DNA of 64,000 nt from Atriophallophorus winterbourni (Eukaryota > Platyhelminthes > Trematoda > Plagiorchiida > Microphallidae): the NCBI GenBank assembly GCA_013407085.1, contig JACCGJ010023414.1, positions 30,403 to 94,402 of the forward strand, in the 5' to 3' direction. The position numbers were made by a program, and so were the translations under genes. Under the pieces are notes generated by a model, which was not told the origin of the DNA, did no database searches, and saw only the letters and a program-made list of their open reading frames with translations. Below are positions 1-11,800 of the stretch, one piece after another (the first letter of the stretch is position 1; every line of letters begins with the position of its first letter).

Positions 1-879
1 CAGCTGTTTTTCCGACAAGCAGCATACATCAATATCGAGACTGTCAAGTGTATGGGTAAAGGCTAGCTATTTTCCTTTTTTCTACCTATGTTACCAGGTG
101 TATGACTACAAAACCGAATATGATGGAGTAAATGATTTGCATTCAGTAGGAGAACATCAAAAGCAGGGTGAGCAGAGAGCATGAAAGCTTCGGATATGTC
201 ATTTCACTTTTATTCTCATAGTAGCTTTTGTATGCTATGCTCGCCGGTTTTCCAGGCCGAACTAGGGGTTTGGCCTTGGAGAAACCCATCCAGATCCTTT
301 AGCTAAAAAGCCTGAACCAGAAATTATGAGTAGCTCTCTTGGCACCTGACGGGCACCACGCAGTTTAGCTCAAAGAGCCATGAAAATACGTAAACCATCG
401 CATTACATTAAGACCCAGTCTCAACGCGGTGAATTGCTTCAACTAGCTGACGAATTCCGTCTGTCAAGAGCAAACTCGTTTAATGTCTGTCACTTCCCTT
501 CGCCCTTTCTCTTGTTAGCCAGTTTTGTTCCGCAGGCTCATGGAAGCCATCATGTAAGCAATGATCTGGACTTGATGGTTGAAAGCTTTTTGAGATGCAC
601 GCATTTTGCGGATGGTATGGGATAGTTCCCACTGCTACACCGGCTGTGACAAATTTGGAACTGCTAAATTTGGCATGCCAAGACTCGTGCCTGCAATTAA
701 TTATTATAATGAACTAAAGACTACACCCTTCTTCCACAGTAGCATGTGGTTTGCAAGCGGGCACAACTCATTCATTATTCGAGCACATGCGGTTGTTGAA
801 ACTTTAGTAGTGAATAATCTGCAAATAATTAGACATCTTAAAAAGAGCTGTTTCACACGGATAAGAGATTTTTCCACGC
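1..879. other. Upstream region with no recognised gene
   Basis: I see no recognisable gene here. Short open frames at 380-625 and 606-1034 on the + strand show no motif I know, no splice-supported continuation and no low-complexity pattern typical of coding sequence. The stretch may be the 3' flank or an intron of a gene that lies to the left. Confidence 0.5.
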
Positions 880-2270
880 TCTTGGCTACATGGTACATTA
901 CTTTACTTTTACTTTTGTGCGACTTTCTCCTCCTGGAGGATGAGTCGTGGATTGCAGCCACCCACGTTCGGCGATTAAAAGCGAGATCCGCGCAGACTTT
1001 AAGCAAGGTCCGGTCCCACGTGCGCCATCCGTAAACCGATCGTAGACAGAGCAGCTCCACATTCGATCTCACAGTGGCGAGCCAAGTCTCCACTTGTCCG
1101 CGACGACAACACCATTCTGCGCATGGCGTCGGCGATAGTGTCACCGTGGTTAGTTCAGCGTCCGAGCGTCTCAGGATATGGCCAAATCATCTCAGTCGGT
1201 GTTGTCGCAATATCTAACTCAGGCGAGGGATATCAAAACAACGGTGGCGAACCTCGTTATTCGTTACTCGCTCATCCCATCGAACATTGAGGATGCGTCG
1301 GAGACCAGTGGTGGGAAACCTCTAGTTTCCGTATATCCTCCACCCGCACAGGCCACATCTCGCATCCATAAGTCAGAACTGGGCGAATCGCCGCCCTGTA
1401 AACGCTCAGCTTTGTACGTCGGCTGATTTCTCTACGGCTAAATAGAACCCAACGCAGCCGCGAAAACGCCGTGCATGCAGTTTGTACACGGTTCGGTATC
1501 TCATACCTGGCTTGGCCTGACGGTAGCACGGACGAACCAAGCTAACGAAAAGTGTTCACGATCTCCCAGAGGCAGATGAGGTCCAGCAGCGGTGGTAAAA
1601 TAATTCGTTTTGCGCGTGTTGATTCGTAGCCACAGCATAGAAGCAAATGAGCTGAGGCGTTCCAAGGTCGTCTGAAGCGTTCCAGGATCATCCCCCAAGA
1701 TAACGATGTAGGCGGCATACTCCAAATCGGCGATCGAGACGCTCGGACTCAGCATCACAGAGGCGTAATCCGAAAGCGCCTGCTTCATTGTTCAATCGAT
1801 CGCCAAGTTGAATAGCACAGGGGAAAAGGGCACCCTTGCCGGACACCAGTCCTAATTGGGAACATCGAGGACACCATTCCATATGCGCGTACGCGGCTCT
1901 GCGTGAATGAATAGTACGCTTGCATCGTGCACACAAGTTTCTCCGACATGCCATCCGCCAGCATCACACTCCACAGCGAATCTCGGTCGACGGAGTCGAA
2001 GGCGACTTCGAAGTCGATGAAACAAGCTGTTGTTGCCTCCTGTAACGATGTTCCAGAATCCGACGCAATGTGAAGAGCTGGTCGTCGCAGCCCCGACCTC
2101 GACGAAAACCGCCCTGGTTGACTCGTGTACGTATATCCCTCTCCTCCATAAAGCGGCATGGTACATTAATTTCCAGCGGCAAAAAGCTAGAGCTAAAAAC
2201 GGTCACAACGTTGTTCTCGCGCTCGGCATTATGCTTTCCGGGTATTGGCCACCCGATCTTGTCATAGCCA
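880..2270 (-). mobile_element. Decayed non-LTR retrotransposon (RTE-like reverse transcriptase and C-terminus)
   Basis: Read on the - strand, frames broken by shifts and stops spell a LINE reverse transcriptase. Around 2150-2050 lies a GFRRGRGCDDQLFTLRRILEH-type block. At 2030-1960 is CFIDFEVAFDSVDRDSLW (RT motif with the first Asp), at 1850-1800 GVRQGCP, near 1710 LEYAAYIVILGDD (the FADD box, here degenerate), and at 1530-1290 the thumb with RRTKLSVYRAAIRPVLTYGCE. A basic C-terminus (about 1140-920) and a short (GTAAAA)-like tail near 905 suggest the 3' end. The 5' part with the endonuclease is missing, which fits 5' truncation. Several frameshifts make it inactive. The RTE assignment rests on motif wording only. 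Confidence 0.75.
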
Positions 2271-2619
2271 ATATCGAAAATTTCAGTCTGTGCGGTACTT
2301 TACTCACGTGTAGGTTTTTCTTTTATGTGGTGCGTGCTTCCACTTTTCCAAGTTAGCAGGCTGACCACCAGCCACTTTTTCCAGTCTACCAGCTGACGCA
2401 TAGAGCGCTCGGCGTGGTAACCGTTCTCTTAATGTAAGAGAATTAACGATAGTCATGGATTATTTTATCATGTTTTGAAGCTCATACATTCACCATCTAA
2501 CTTGTGCTTCGTCCGATCTCTTAGTTTATTGAAAATCATGTCGCCTTCGGCAAATTCGCATTTATATTGTCATATGTTTCAGCACCAATGTTTATTGGAC
2601 AATTTAACTGCTCATTTCA

Positions 2620-2622
2620 CAG
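2620..2622 (+). promoter_or_regulatory. Possible 5'UTR or spliced-leader acceptor upstream of CEP104
   Basis: A tttaactg sequence followed by a pyrimidine stretch ending in CAG sits 39 nt before the CEP104 ATG. Flatworms trans-splice a spliced leader to many mRNAs, so this could be a trans-splice acceptor or an ordinary 5'UTR intron acceptor. An in-frame TAA at 2656-2658 fixes the ATG at 2662 as the first usable start on this exon. Confidence 0.3.
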
Positions 2623-2661
2623 GTCTGATTTTATATGACTTTTCAAAAAGGCGTTTAAGTA

Positions 2662-2866
2662 ATGCCTCTCAAGATCCCGTTCCGTGTGGTGAATGTCTCA
2701 AGTGAAGACGAAAATTTTCCCGCTGTCGAACTCAATCACCACTCTCCATATACCAGAGGATGGGTTTCTTCACGTTTCTGTACATTCCCCCAACGCATCG
2801 TAATTGCTCTTGATCAGCGAGCGAGACTTTGCAAAATCCAGATTCTTTGCCACCAATATTTGATTG
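2662..2866 (+). CDS. CEP104: CEP104 exon 1 (aa 1-68)
   Basis: This exon begins with ATG and encodes the first strands of the jelly-roll (GWVSSRFCTFPQRIVIALDQ, LCKIQILCHQYLI). It ends with codon phase 1 at a GTAAAT donor. Confidence 0.92.
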
Positions 2867-5800
2867 GTAAATGTTCCAGTTGCATCTTACACCATTTCAG
2901 CGTCGAAAGTGGAATTTTTCGTTGGAGATGTAGCAGATGGTACGAAATTTGGCATTGAAAAAACAAAATTCGTAAGATTGGGGTATGTATTTTTCGGCGA
3001 TGATCAACTCCGATTGACAGTTACGTTTCGTTATCCGATAACGAATCGACCAAGTTCAAAGCTCGTGAGCTGAAATCGGTGCATGTTGATGCGGTTGCAA
3101 CCTGTGTTCAATTGGTCCTGCATAAAAATCATTCCAACAAATACAATATATACAACCAAGTATGTGTTTGTTTGCCTTTTAGATGGAATATTTTCAGGTT
3201 GGATTGGTGGCTGTGAACGTAATTGGTGATGCCGTGGTGGACGATAGCCCGAGCGCATATGGATTCGGTTCCAAACAAAGGTATCAACATGAAATGCGTA
3301 AAACGTTGTGTAATGTGTCGGGTTTCACATAGTTCGATTGGAAATTCATATTAGATTTTGGTTTTCATTTAACCTTTTTGTTGCTTAAGAAATTTTGATT
3401 TTCTTTTATATATAAGCACTACTTCTGGATACCTATCTTCGTTTGACGTTCATAGGACTGCAATAACGATAGAGGTTTCATTAATGTAGAATAGACATAG
3501 TGAAACAAATTATACGTGCCTGTTCACCATCCAATCGTCTGTGTAGTAAACTGACTACTACAATAACGTCCCACGAAGGTGCGAGAAAACACATAGGACA
3601 GTAAAGATTTTATCGCGGTAGCAAAAACGTGTACTACGGTACAGAAGAACAGTCACGTAGCACGCGTGAACGGAAAAAAGTGTCAAGGTCGACTTTTTTA
3701 GGTCCAGCAAAACACAATTGTTACACAGCCCTCCTCCAAGAAGTCTGGTCAGAGAGACTTTTGATCTGGAATTGACACTCGAATGGGCCAAGCGGTACCC
3801 GGTCATTTCAGGCTAGAAGATAGTATCTCAGCAACCAGTCACTTCGAAATCTGCCAAGGCACTTGATCTTCATGGGTCGATTGTCGGCGGTGACCGGATT
3901 AAGGTACACGAAAAACCGATCAAAACTATGCCGAATTGCGTCTCACATGGGGTGAACGTGCTGCTTGCGGGGATCGCCCGTCTGGCATGATCTTAGTACG
4001 AACACAGTAGGAGCAGATGTAGGCTTGACAACGAAGAACAACCATGTGCTTCGAAAAGACAGTCCCTGCTGAGAATTTCCTGCATCCCAAGGGTTGATGG
4101 AAAACGGCTTCGCCTGTGTGGCGTAAGGACCTTGTCTGATAGATTTCGTGTTGGAGTGTGGGTGCTCCTGGCTGGGTTGGTTGGAGACAAGTGTCGGTGG
4201 TCCGTGGATGGCGTGTGCCACGGTTGCATCAGTGGGAAGTGTGCATGTGTACCTGAGGTGGTAAGAAAGAAAAAATATGTCTCTGGCGCATGGGTTTAAG
4301 GCCACGACCGAGTGATAAAGATGAGGTACAAAAATGCCTTGGAAATATGCCAATCGGTAGAAACGTGTTAAATAAACATAATCGGTGAACCTTAGGGTTT
4401 GCCGATTCGCGTACCTAGTTGTTGTGGTGACGGGTTCTGAGTTAGTAGTGGGAGTAGTTGTAGTTATTACCGGTGGTACTGAGGTTTCCGGTCGGTCTTG
4501 TGGATTAACCGGGTCAACTGTATCGTCCAATAACGCGGGTTTGATTTTGTCAATCCAGACTGTCATTCCTACCGTCGCGGTCAATCACAACAGTTTTTGG
4601 GAACCGCTGAATTATCCTAAACGGTCCATCATAAGAATGATGAAGAGGTTAATTCACCGTGTCATTTCGGAGAAAAACCTACTGGCAATGTGCCAATTTC
4701 TTCAGAACGTGGGATGGTTTAGTCTGAAGCCCCCTGGGTGGTGGGTGGAAATGCCTCATATAATGTCGCAAACGCCCCACGTAATATCCATAGACAAATG
4801 GTGATTGCCTAGCCGGTGCGACATACTCGCCAGATAAAGGATTGTATGCCGAATGTTAATTCGGCGACGGTGGCTTGTCGTATGTCAGTCGTGAATTGAC
4901 TGACAAAATCCATTGTGTCTCCTCTCTCTAGTGGAGTATCCTTCCGCAGATCTGCTCATTGAGTGAATTAGGGGCTTATGAGCAGTGAACATAGTAAACT
5001 ATCTGCCATCAAGAATGTGGGGGAAATGTTTAGCCCCCAGATATATTGCCAATAGCTCGACCGAATGTGCTATACCGAGTATCTGCCGGTTGAAGTCGCT
5101 TCGAGAAAAACGACATCGTTAACCATGACCCGCCAGCTTGCACTCCTCCCACTGCCTCGGCGGATGCGTCCGTGAATAGGCGTATCGGGCCTATAATTCT
5201 TCAGGGATGTGTTCCCGGTGATATTCTTCTTCAGCGATGTAATTGCTGATTTGGCTTCGCTCGTTAAAATTAACGACTGCGCTACCATGGTGCAAATCGC
5301 TTAATGGCTGAGAGACGCGCGCAGATTAAACGACGGTATAAGTTCACTAGTTCAAGAAATCGCCGGGGTTCCTTAAAGCTGGTGGGTTCTGGGAAGTTCC
5401 GGATTGTTCCTGTATTTTCTTCCAGTGGTCCGACACCTGATGCCGAGAGTCTACGATCTAGGAAATAGACTGTTGTCTGATCAATACTGCACTTGTTCGC
5501 GTTGATCGTAATCCCATGACTTGACAAACGATCGAAAAGCCCAGCAAGGGTACGAATATGGTCTTCCTTAGAGGTGCTAGCGACTAGTACATCATCAATG
5601 TCGCCGCACGCAAAATCGATGCCTCTACAAACCATATCCACAAATCGTTGGAAGGTTTGGGCCGCATTACGTAGACCGAAAGGCGTTCGCACAAACTTGT
5701 AGAGTCCAAACGGCGTTGTGACGGCCATCTTCGGGATGCCGATTTCGGCTACTGGAATTTGGTTGTACGCCCGAACAAGGTCCACCTTACCCGTGGATAC

Positions 5801-8800
5801 TGGCTGTCAAGTCTTGAATATTCGGAATGAGGTACCGTCGCCTTGTTCAGCCTATGGTAATCGCCACACGAGCTCTAATCGTTCAGGGTTTTCTTCGGGG
5901 CCATATCCAGGGAAGAGGACTGGCCGTATAATGCCTAATTCTACGATGTGCTGGAACTCCTTGCGTGCGATCTGCAACTTCTCTGGCGGTAATCGCCTCG
6001 GTCTTCCGTAAATCGGATGACCACTGGTGGTGGCGGTGTTCTACTGGTATAGTGCCCGCCGGTAGTGCAGTAGATGATGATTGGACCAAGTTCGGATATT
6101 TCGCGAACAACTTTGCATAGCAGGGTTCTATGTCGCCAAAACTCAAAACCGGGGAAATCCTTGCTTCTTTGCTCGGGTGCCAAGAACTTTTAGACAAGTA
6201 ATCCCATCTATCAGCTGTGACCGCCGAGAATTGACTAGAAGGTGAAACAAGTGTAAAAAATCAATGCCCAGGATTACAAATGGAACCGCAGTGATCGTAA
6301 AAATCCAGCGAAATTCACGTCTCAAATCTAAATCAAGGGTCAAGGAGCGTTGACCGTAGGTTGGTATAACCGATCCGTTTGTTGCCCTTAAGTGTTGACT
6401 TATCGTGCTAGACTAGACTACCGGCAGTACTCTCACTTCTGCACCGGTGTATACCAGAAAACGTAGACCTGAAGACCTATATTGGATGAGGAAATGACGA
6501 CACAGCCGCTTCGGGCTGACGACGGGAGTCATTATTACATGTGGGCTCGAGTTTTTCGCTTGCGACGTGTGATAGCAAGGTGTAATGCAACGTCGTGCAT
6601 CATCGCCGTATTTCCGGTGTATCCGGCAAACGGGCAACCGACTATGGCTACTTGACCGTTGGCGGGGTGGGGTGCGTGATCGTGGCTTACGGTTTAGTGT
6701 GAGGTTTAGAACCTCATTGCGTAAAGCTGTAACCTCAGCCAGTAAGTCTGTCTTTCTGTTGGTTACCCAATGCGCGTGATCGTCCTGTGGTCACTAGAAA
6801 TATGTGCATCTGCTGGCTGGGAACGGATGCATTCTGCGATGCCGTCCGCCATTTCCGCTAGTTCACATACTTGAGTACTTTTTGCAGCAACCGATATGGC
6901 TTGCACGTATTCAAGGAGTCGCTGGAGCCATTGTTCCTTCATGTCTATGTGCGTTGTCCCTAACAGGCAGCGCATCTCCATTAGTATGATCGGCCTAGAT
7001 CGTTCAGACGGGACCATTCTGGAAATTACGGTCTGCTTGTCGCTAGACTAGCGGTCACCTTCGGCGGCAGCCAGGACTGCGTCGTGAACCTGTATCAACA
7101 CATCAGCGGGGAGTTTCTGCGTTAATTGCGAAAACATGACTGAGTCATCAACAATATTTTAGCACTGAATTCAGTTTCTAAAAAATATAACCAATACTCA
7201 TGGTCATGTGGAATGAAACTGGGTATTGTGATGACCGTCGAGGCCAGTATAACGCTTTGGTATGGCCCATGCTAAACAGGAAAAGGCAAAAAAGAGTTCT
7301 AACTGCTGAAACTGGTTAGGAGAAAACGACGCAAAATTGTATGATAATACGAGGTAAAATAATATTACCTAAAAAATAACGCCGATTTAAATTGGGAAAA
7401 ATTGACATACCGGAAAAATACACAAAGAATGCGTGTATAGGGCTCACCAATTTGTATTAGACTGACTACTACAATAACGTCCCACGAAGTAGGATATGAC
7501 ACGCAGGACAGTGAAGCTTTTATCGCGGTAGCAAAAACGTGTACTACGGTACAGAAGAACAATCACGTAGCGATCGTGAACGGAGACTGTGTCAGGGTCA
7601 ATTTATTTAGGTCCAATAAAACAGTTGTTACATCTGGTTTCACTTTATTGTAATGGTAATGCAATGTGAAACGTTCGTCGGAGAACGTCAACTTCAACAA
7701 CGTAATCGCAGTTTGAGAGTCATAATGGCAATATACTTCAAACTATGTCTCTTAATGCATACTTTGTGTTTGCTGACATTATTCCACAGACCCGACTTCA
7801 TACCGCCGACTGAGGACTTGGCATTCGACATTTATCAAGATCCGGAGGTCGCCAATATTATTCGTCGGTTAGAGAAGAAGAAGCTCACGTTTGTGGCGGG
7901 TACGTTTTCCCAGTGCTGGTTGTATGCACGTGCGCTTGCATCTCGGCAATGTATGCTTATTTTCTGTTTGCTTGAACTCCTTATTCACTTTGTTATGCAC
8001 TTGTTAGCGTTTTTATTTGAACCTTGCTGTTTTTGTTACCGTTATTTTTCTCTTTTGGGATAATTTTCTAGCATGCTATTTAACTTTATTTTGGTTTGCT
8101 TGTCTAGGTAATGTTTTAGCCTATCTGGCTATCTTCTCTCAGTACTTAGAACTAGTTCTCTCGTTACGCTGATCACAAGCTTGATCCAGGCAGTCCCACA
8201 GTCATCGACTGCACGTGCGCTAGCATACTGTGACGTTGCCCCTGTCTAGACAGATATGAGAACGAAAATATAAATGCTGATATTAAAAGTCCAGGTATAT
8301 ATAAATTCCTCCATAATACTTAGAAATGAATGTGTTCAGCAGAAACGTAGTGTGTACTCTAACTGGGTAGAGGTGCACTAGTAACCGTGACTTCTTTCTT
8401 GTCAACACATTTCTGGGTAGCTTATCAGCATGCAGTTTTTGTTGAACAACAATTCCGTTATTTTGATAATTTTATTCCCTTATGTCAGAAGAGAAATTTG
8501 ATGAGGCTCAGAAACTGCGCAACGCAATCGGACAATTGCAACATGTAAGTTGGGGGTTCGTAATTGATTCGCTCTGTTGCTATGCTTTTCGACCGCACCC
8601 AATACACTTGGCAAACCGTGAAATATTGATTTCTGTTGACTATGTATCGATTTTCGTTAATCGTTTCCCATGGTTCAATGCTTTATTCGTGGGTTGAGCT
8701 GATCTTCGGAAAGTTTTTGTGTCTACTCTTAGCTCAAATTTTATTTTCTTCGCATTATGGTTAAGGTCAGTGCAGTTTGGATGGTAGCTAGGTACCATTT

Positions 8801-11800
8801 CCGTGTTTTGTTTCGTTGCTTTAAGACCTCGCTGCCGGTAATAGAGAAAGGTATCTGTTTTCCGTTTCCTATCCTAACAAGATAAAATGATACCCAGCAG
8901 ATAGCTAGAAAACGGCTGAGACTGATCCGCGTTTTGTCCTGTGCTTGTTAATATTTACGCTATTTCGTTTCAGGCTGTTGCAATTTGATAGCACTTGGAA
9001 TAAAAGTGACAATGTAAAACAATTTTCCACTAATTGACTCTGCATAACACAGCTCAAAGTTTTGATCTCTTCAAAGACAGCATCGTTATCTGGGTTTCAT
9101 CATCATCATCAAAGACAGCAATACACCGGTTTCATTTCACCTACACCTGGCTAAGCACAGACTCGATTAAATATTGTGATTGTGCTTGATACGTGTCCTC
9201 GGTACGGGCCCGAAATATCAAACTCTTCAGTGGTTTCTTATTCTCGAAATCGTGTTGAGTGGCAGTTTCATTGTAGATATCTTTTTTAGTGTTTGATTCA
9301 TCTTGTATATCGTCAACTGGAAGTCGAGAGGAAAGTGTCTTATGATGCATGACTGTGAAGCAGCAAGAATCGGAGGATATGCACTGCTGATGAGCTCAAA
9401 TAAGAGCGAAACTCGAGCCCGGTGCTTCCATTATGGACCGTCGTGATCAACTTTGTGGTTAGTTCGATGGGCTTGGCACGGATAAGTACAAACATAAAAA
9501 AGCAAGAAGGCTCTCGTGCTGATATCGCTCTACTTGTTGACAACACTTGAGTGAACGCATGTTTAATTCAAGGTGTAAGCACTTCATCCTAGTGTGTCTT
9601 GCATCATATTCCATAGATGCAGTGGCTTTTTTCGTCCTGTCTTCTTCCATCTTGTTAGGATTTTAACGTTTTATAGTTGTATGACAGTGAAGCAATTGAT
9701 ACTTTCCATCGGTTTAATACTGTTAACGGTGATGCGTTAGGCAATGCAACATCAACGCGATATAACGCTTACAGCCTTCACTCTCATCCAGGTTCTATAA
9801 ACATTCCACTCATCAGTCATTCTCATATTAATTTGCTCAAATACACCAAAAAAACATTTAAAAAGTCCGCAATTGTGCGCCGTTTTCAAATATAACTAGT
9901 CAACGCCATGTCATCTATACACCAATTTTTAAGCGAAACTGCGCTGTCTTTAACAAGACATTAAGTGTTTCACACGAAAGTGGTAACCGTTTTGATAAGT
10001 CGAGGTCCTACATTCGCGACAACCTGTGTAGCAAATTTAGTTTTTGCAGGTTGATCTGTTTCCATCTATTATCACACGGAAGATATCTAGTGATAACATT
10101 AAAATTGTTCCAGAAGTGTTTATAGATAAGCGCCCCAATACAGCAGAGACAATGGTTTTCAAATATTTGAAGATGACTGAATTTTCAGCTAGTTGAGCTC
10201 TCATAATTTTCTTCACTAGATTTAGCTATTCACCCCCAATCGCTGTGCATTTTAGGGAAATAGCTAGGCTGTAGAACATCGTGTTCCCAACTAGAACTGC
10301 GCTCTTCAACTGCTGTTTTGATACAACAAAGCGGATGCGTGAATAGATATTATTGTCTCAGCGCGACTATCCTTATTTTTGATGGCGCCCTTTGTATTTG
10401 CATGCGAATGCGTCTGCTAGCGATTATATAGCGGCAGTCATGTTACTCGGTCTGTTGCTGCTTTCGAAATCAATCCTGATTTGTCTTGAAGCCATAACTT
10501 GACTGGAGTCCTCGTGATCGGGGATATCGTACCACGATTAGGATCCTTTCTGCTTCAGACAAGACGATATATTCGCTTTTCTGGAAGTTTCGCTGATGAT
10601 GTCATCAAGTCTGCAATCCCAGCGAACACTTTACGATGAATATTTTTAGGATTTCTCTTGGCGTAGCGTTCATTTTCGTTTGTTCGCTTTTATTCCTTAT
10701 TTACCTGGTCGGTTGTCGTACAAATACACAAACCTCTGCATTGCCACGTGATATTAAAATCATCCAATAACAATAGCAATCCAACGGGGTATAGTGGGGA
10801 AAAGAACTCTTTTCGACGAATATGTTTGGCTCACAAAGTCTGGTTAAAATAATTTAGTTTTGATTGCCAAATGTCAAAAGTTAGAATATTAGCGCGACGA
10901 ACATGAGTGACTCAACCGTTTTTCGCGTGTTACAATGGAAACATGGAAGTCCATGTGTATTATTGAGCAATTACAAGTGTGGTTCTGTTTGATTAATTGT
11001 ATCTTACCCCACGACAACTGATTACAGATCGGAGAACGTTTGGGTCGGCTAGCGTTGGAGAAGCAGCATGCCGTGGACGAGGAGAACTACGAACGAGCGA
11101 AACTGAAAAAGTATCAAATTGATGAGATCCGCGCCAACTTGTACAGGATTCCCGATTTGGCCGATTTGCTAACCGAGCAAGTTCCGGCTATACGTGAACA
11201 AGTGCGTGCCGCCTGGCTTTGACCATTGTAATCCAGCTAAATAGAACCATTGTTATGAAACAATACGGGAACGAGTTATGTAATGGTTTCCAAATAGTCG
11301 ATTCATACGGTATTTAGTGGAATTTGATTTTCCCAAGTGCTGATCGTTACGTAAACAATTGCAGGATGCTACCAAATCGCTCATTTCACGCGGAAGGTCT
11401 ACAAACAATGTGTATTGTTCGAAAGCGGATTTACAGTAATTTTAGATTAAGCGTAGTACTAACCTCATACCTTATTTAGACGTCATTTGGTTCAGGCGTT
11501 TCTTATGCAAACAAATAGCTCAACACAATCAGAAGGAAAGAGGGAGCTTAGGCAAATTCTTGCTTCAGTGGTTGTTATTATAGCGTTGGTGTCTATGCCC
11601 TTTAGTCGATGGTTATCCTCCTAAGACTAAACGCGCCCATAATAAAATTTAGTTCATTTCGAAATCCTAGATCAATTGTACTTTTAAAATGTTTTATAAT
11701 GCACACTAGCCTCGTAGAGGAATTATTCTCAACGAAAACTCAAGCTCCGTCTCTATTGAACTGCTCCAATCTCTCACATTCTACGCAGAGCTTGAAAGCA

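Larger units (their letters stand above)
3542..7632 (-). mobile_element. Ty3/gypsy LTR retrotransposon, CsRn1-like, internally deleted
   Basis: Two related LTRs (3542-3725 and 7453-7632) start TG, end CA and are flanked by the 4-bp duplication TCTG (3538-3541 and 7633-7636). On the - strand the order from 7452 downward is a PBS-like TGGTGAGCCC (7449-7440), Gag helices (about 7000-6770, QLAEMAD-like block), a CHCC motif (CRIHRKYGDDARRCITPC, near 6630-6570) as in CsRn1-clade Gag, and a protease (YTGAEVRVLP, near 6430, first Asp replaced). Then come RT (DLVRAYNQIPVAE, TPFGLYKF, GDIDDVLVAS, 5785-5300), an RNase H start and the integrase C-terminal GPF block with a TTTTRYANR tail (4700-4390). A PPT-like ggaggaggg (3737-3729) precedes the left LTR. 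The integrase core has no room and appears deleted. Stops and shifts make it inactive. Confidence 0.9.
3281..7789 (+). other. CEP104 intron 4 hosting a gypsy element
   Basis: This 4.5-kb GT-AG intron is made up mostly of the minus-strand LTR retrotransposon at 3542-7632. Without the insertion the intron would be about 0.4 kb. No host exon was seen inside. Confidence 0.8.

Noticed and set aside
3943..4804. Long overlapping frames on both strands (213 aa on -, 139 aa on +)
   Set aside because: The region is the Pol C-terminus of the gypsy element on the - strand; the + frame is antisense to it. Not host genes.
10590..10615. CGAAAC and TGATGA on the minus strand as a hammerhead
   Set aside because: There is an extra base in the CTGATGA box and no closing stem II or cleavage triplet.
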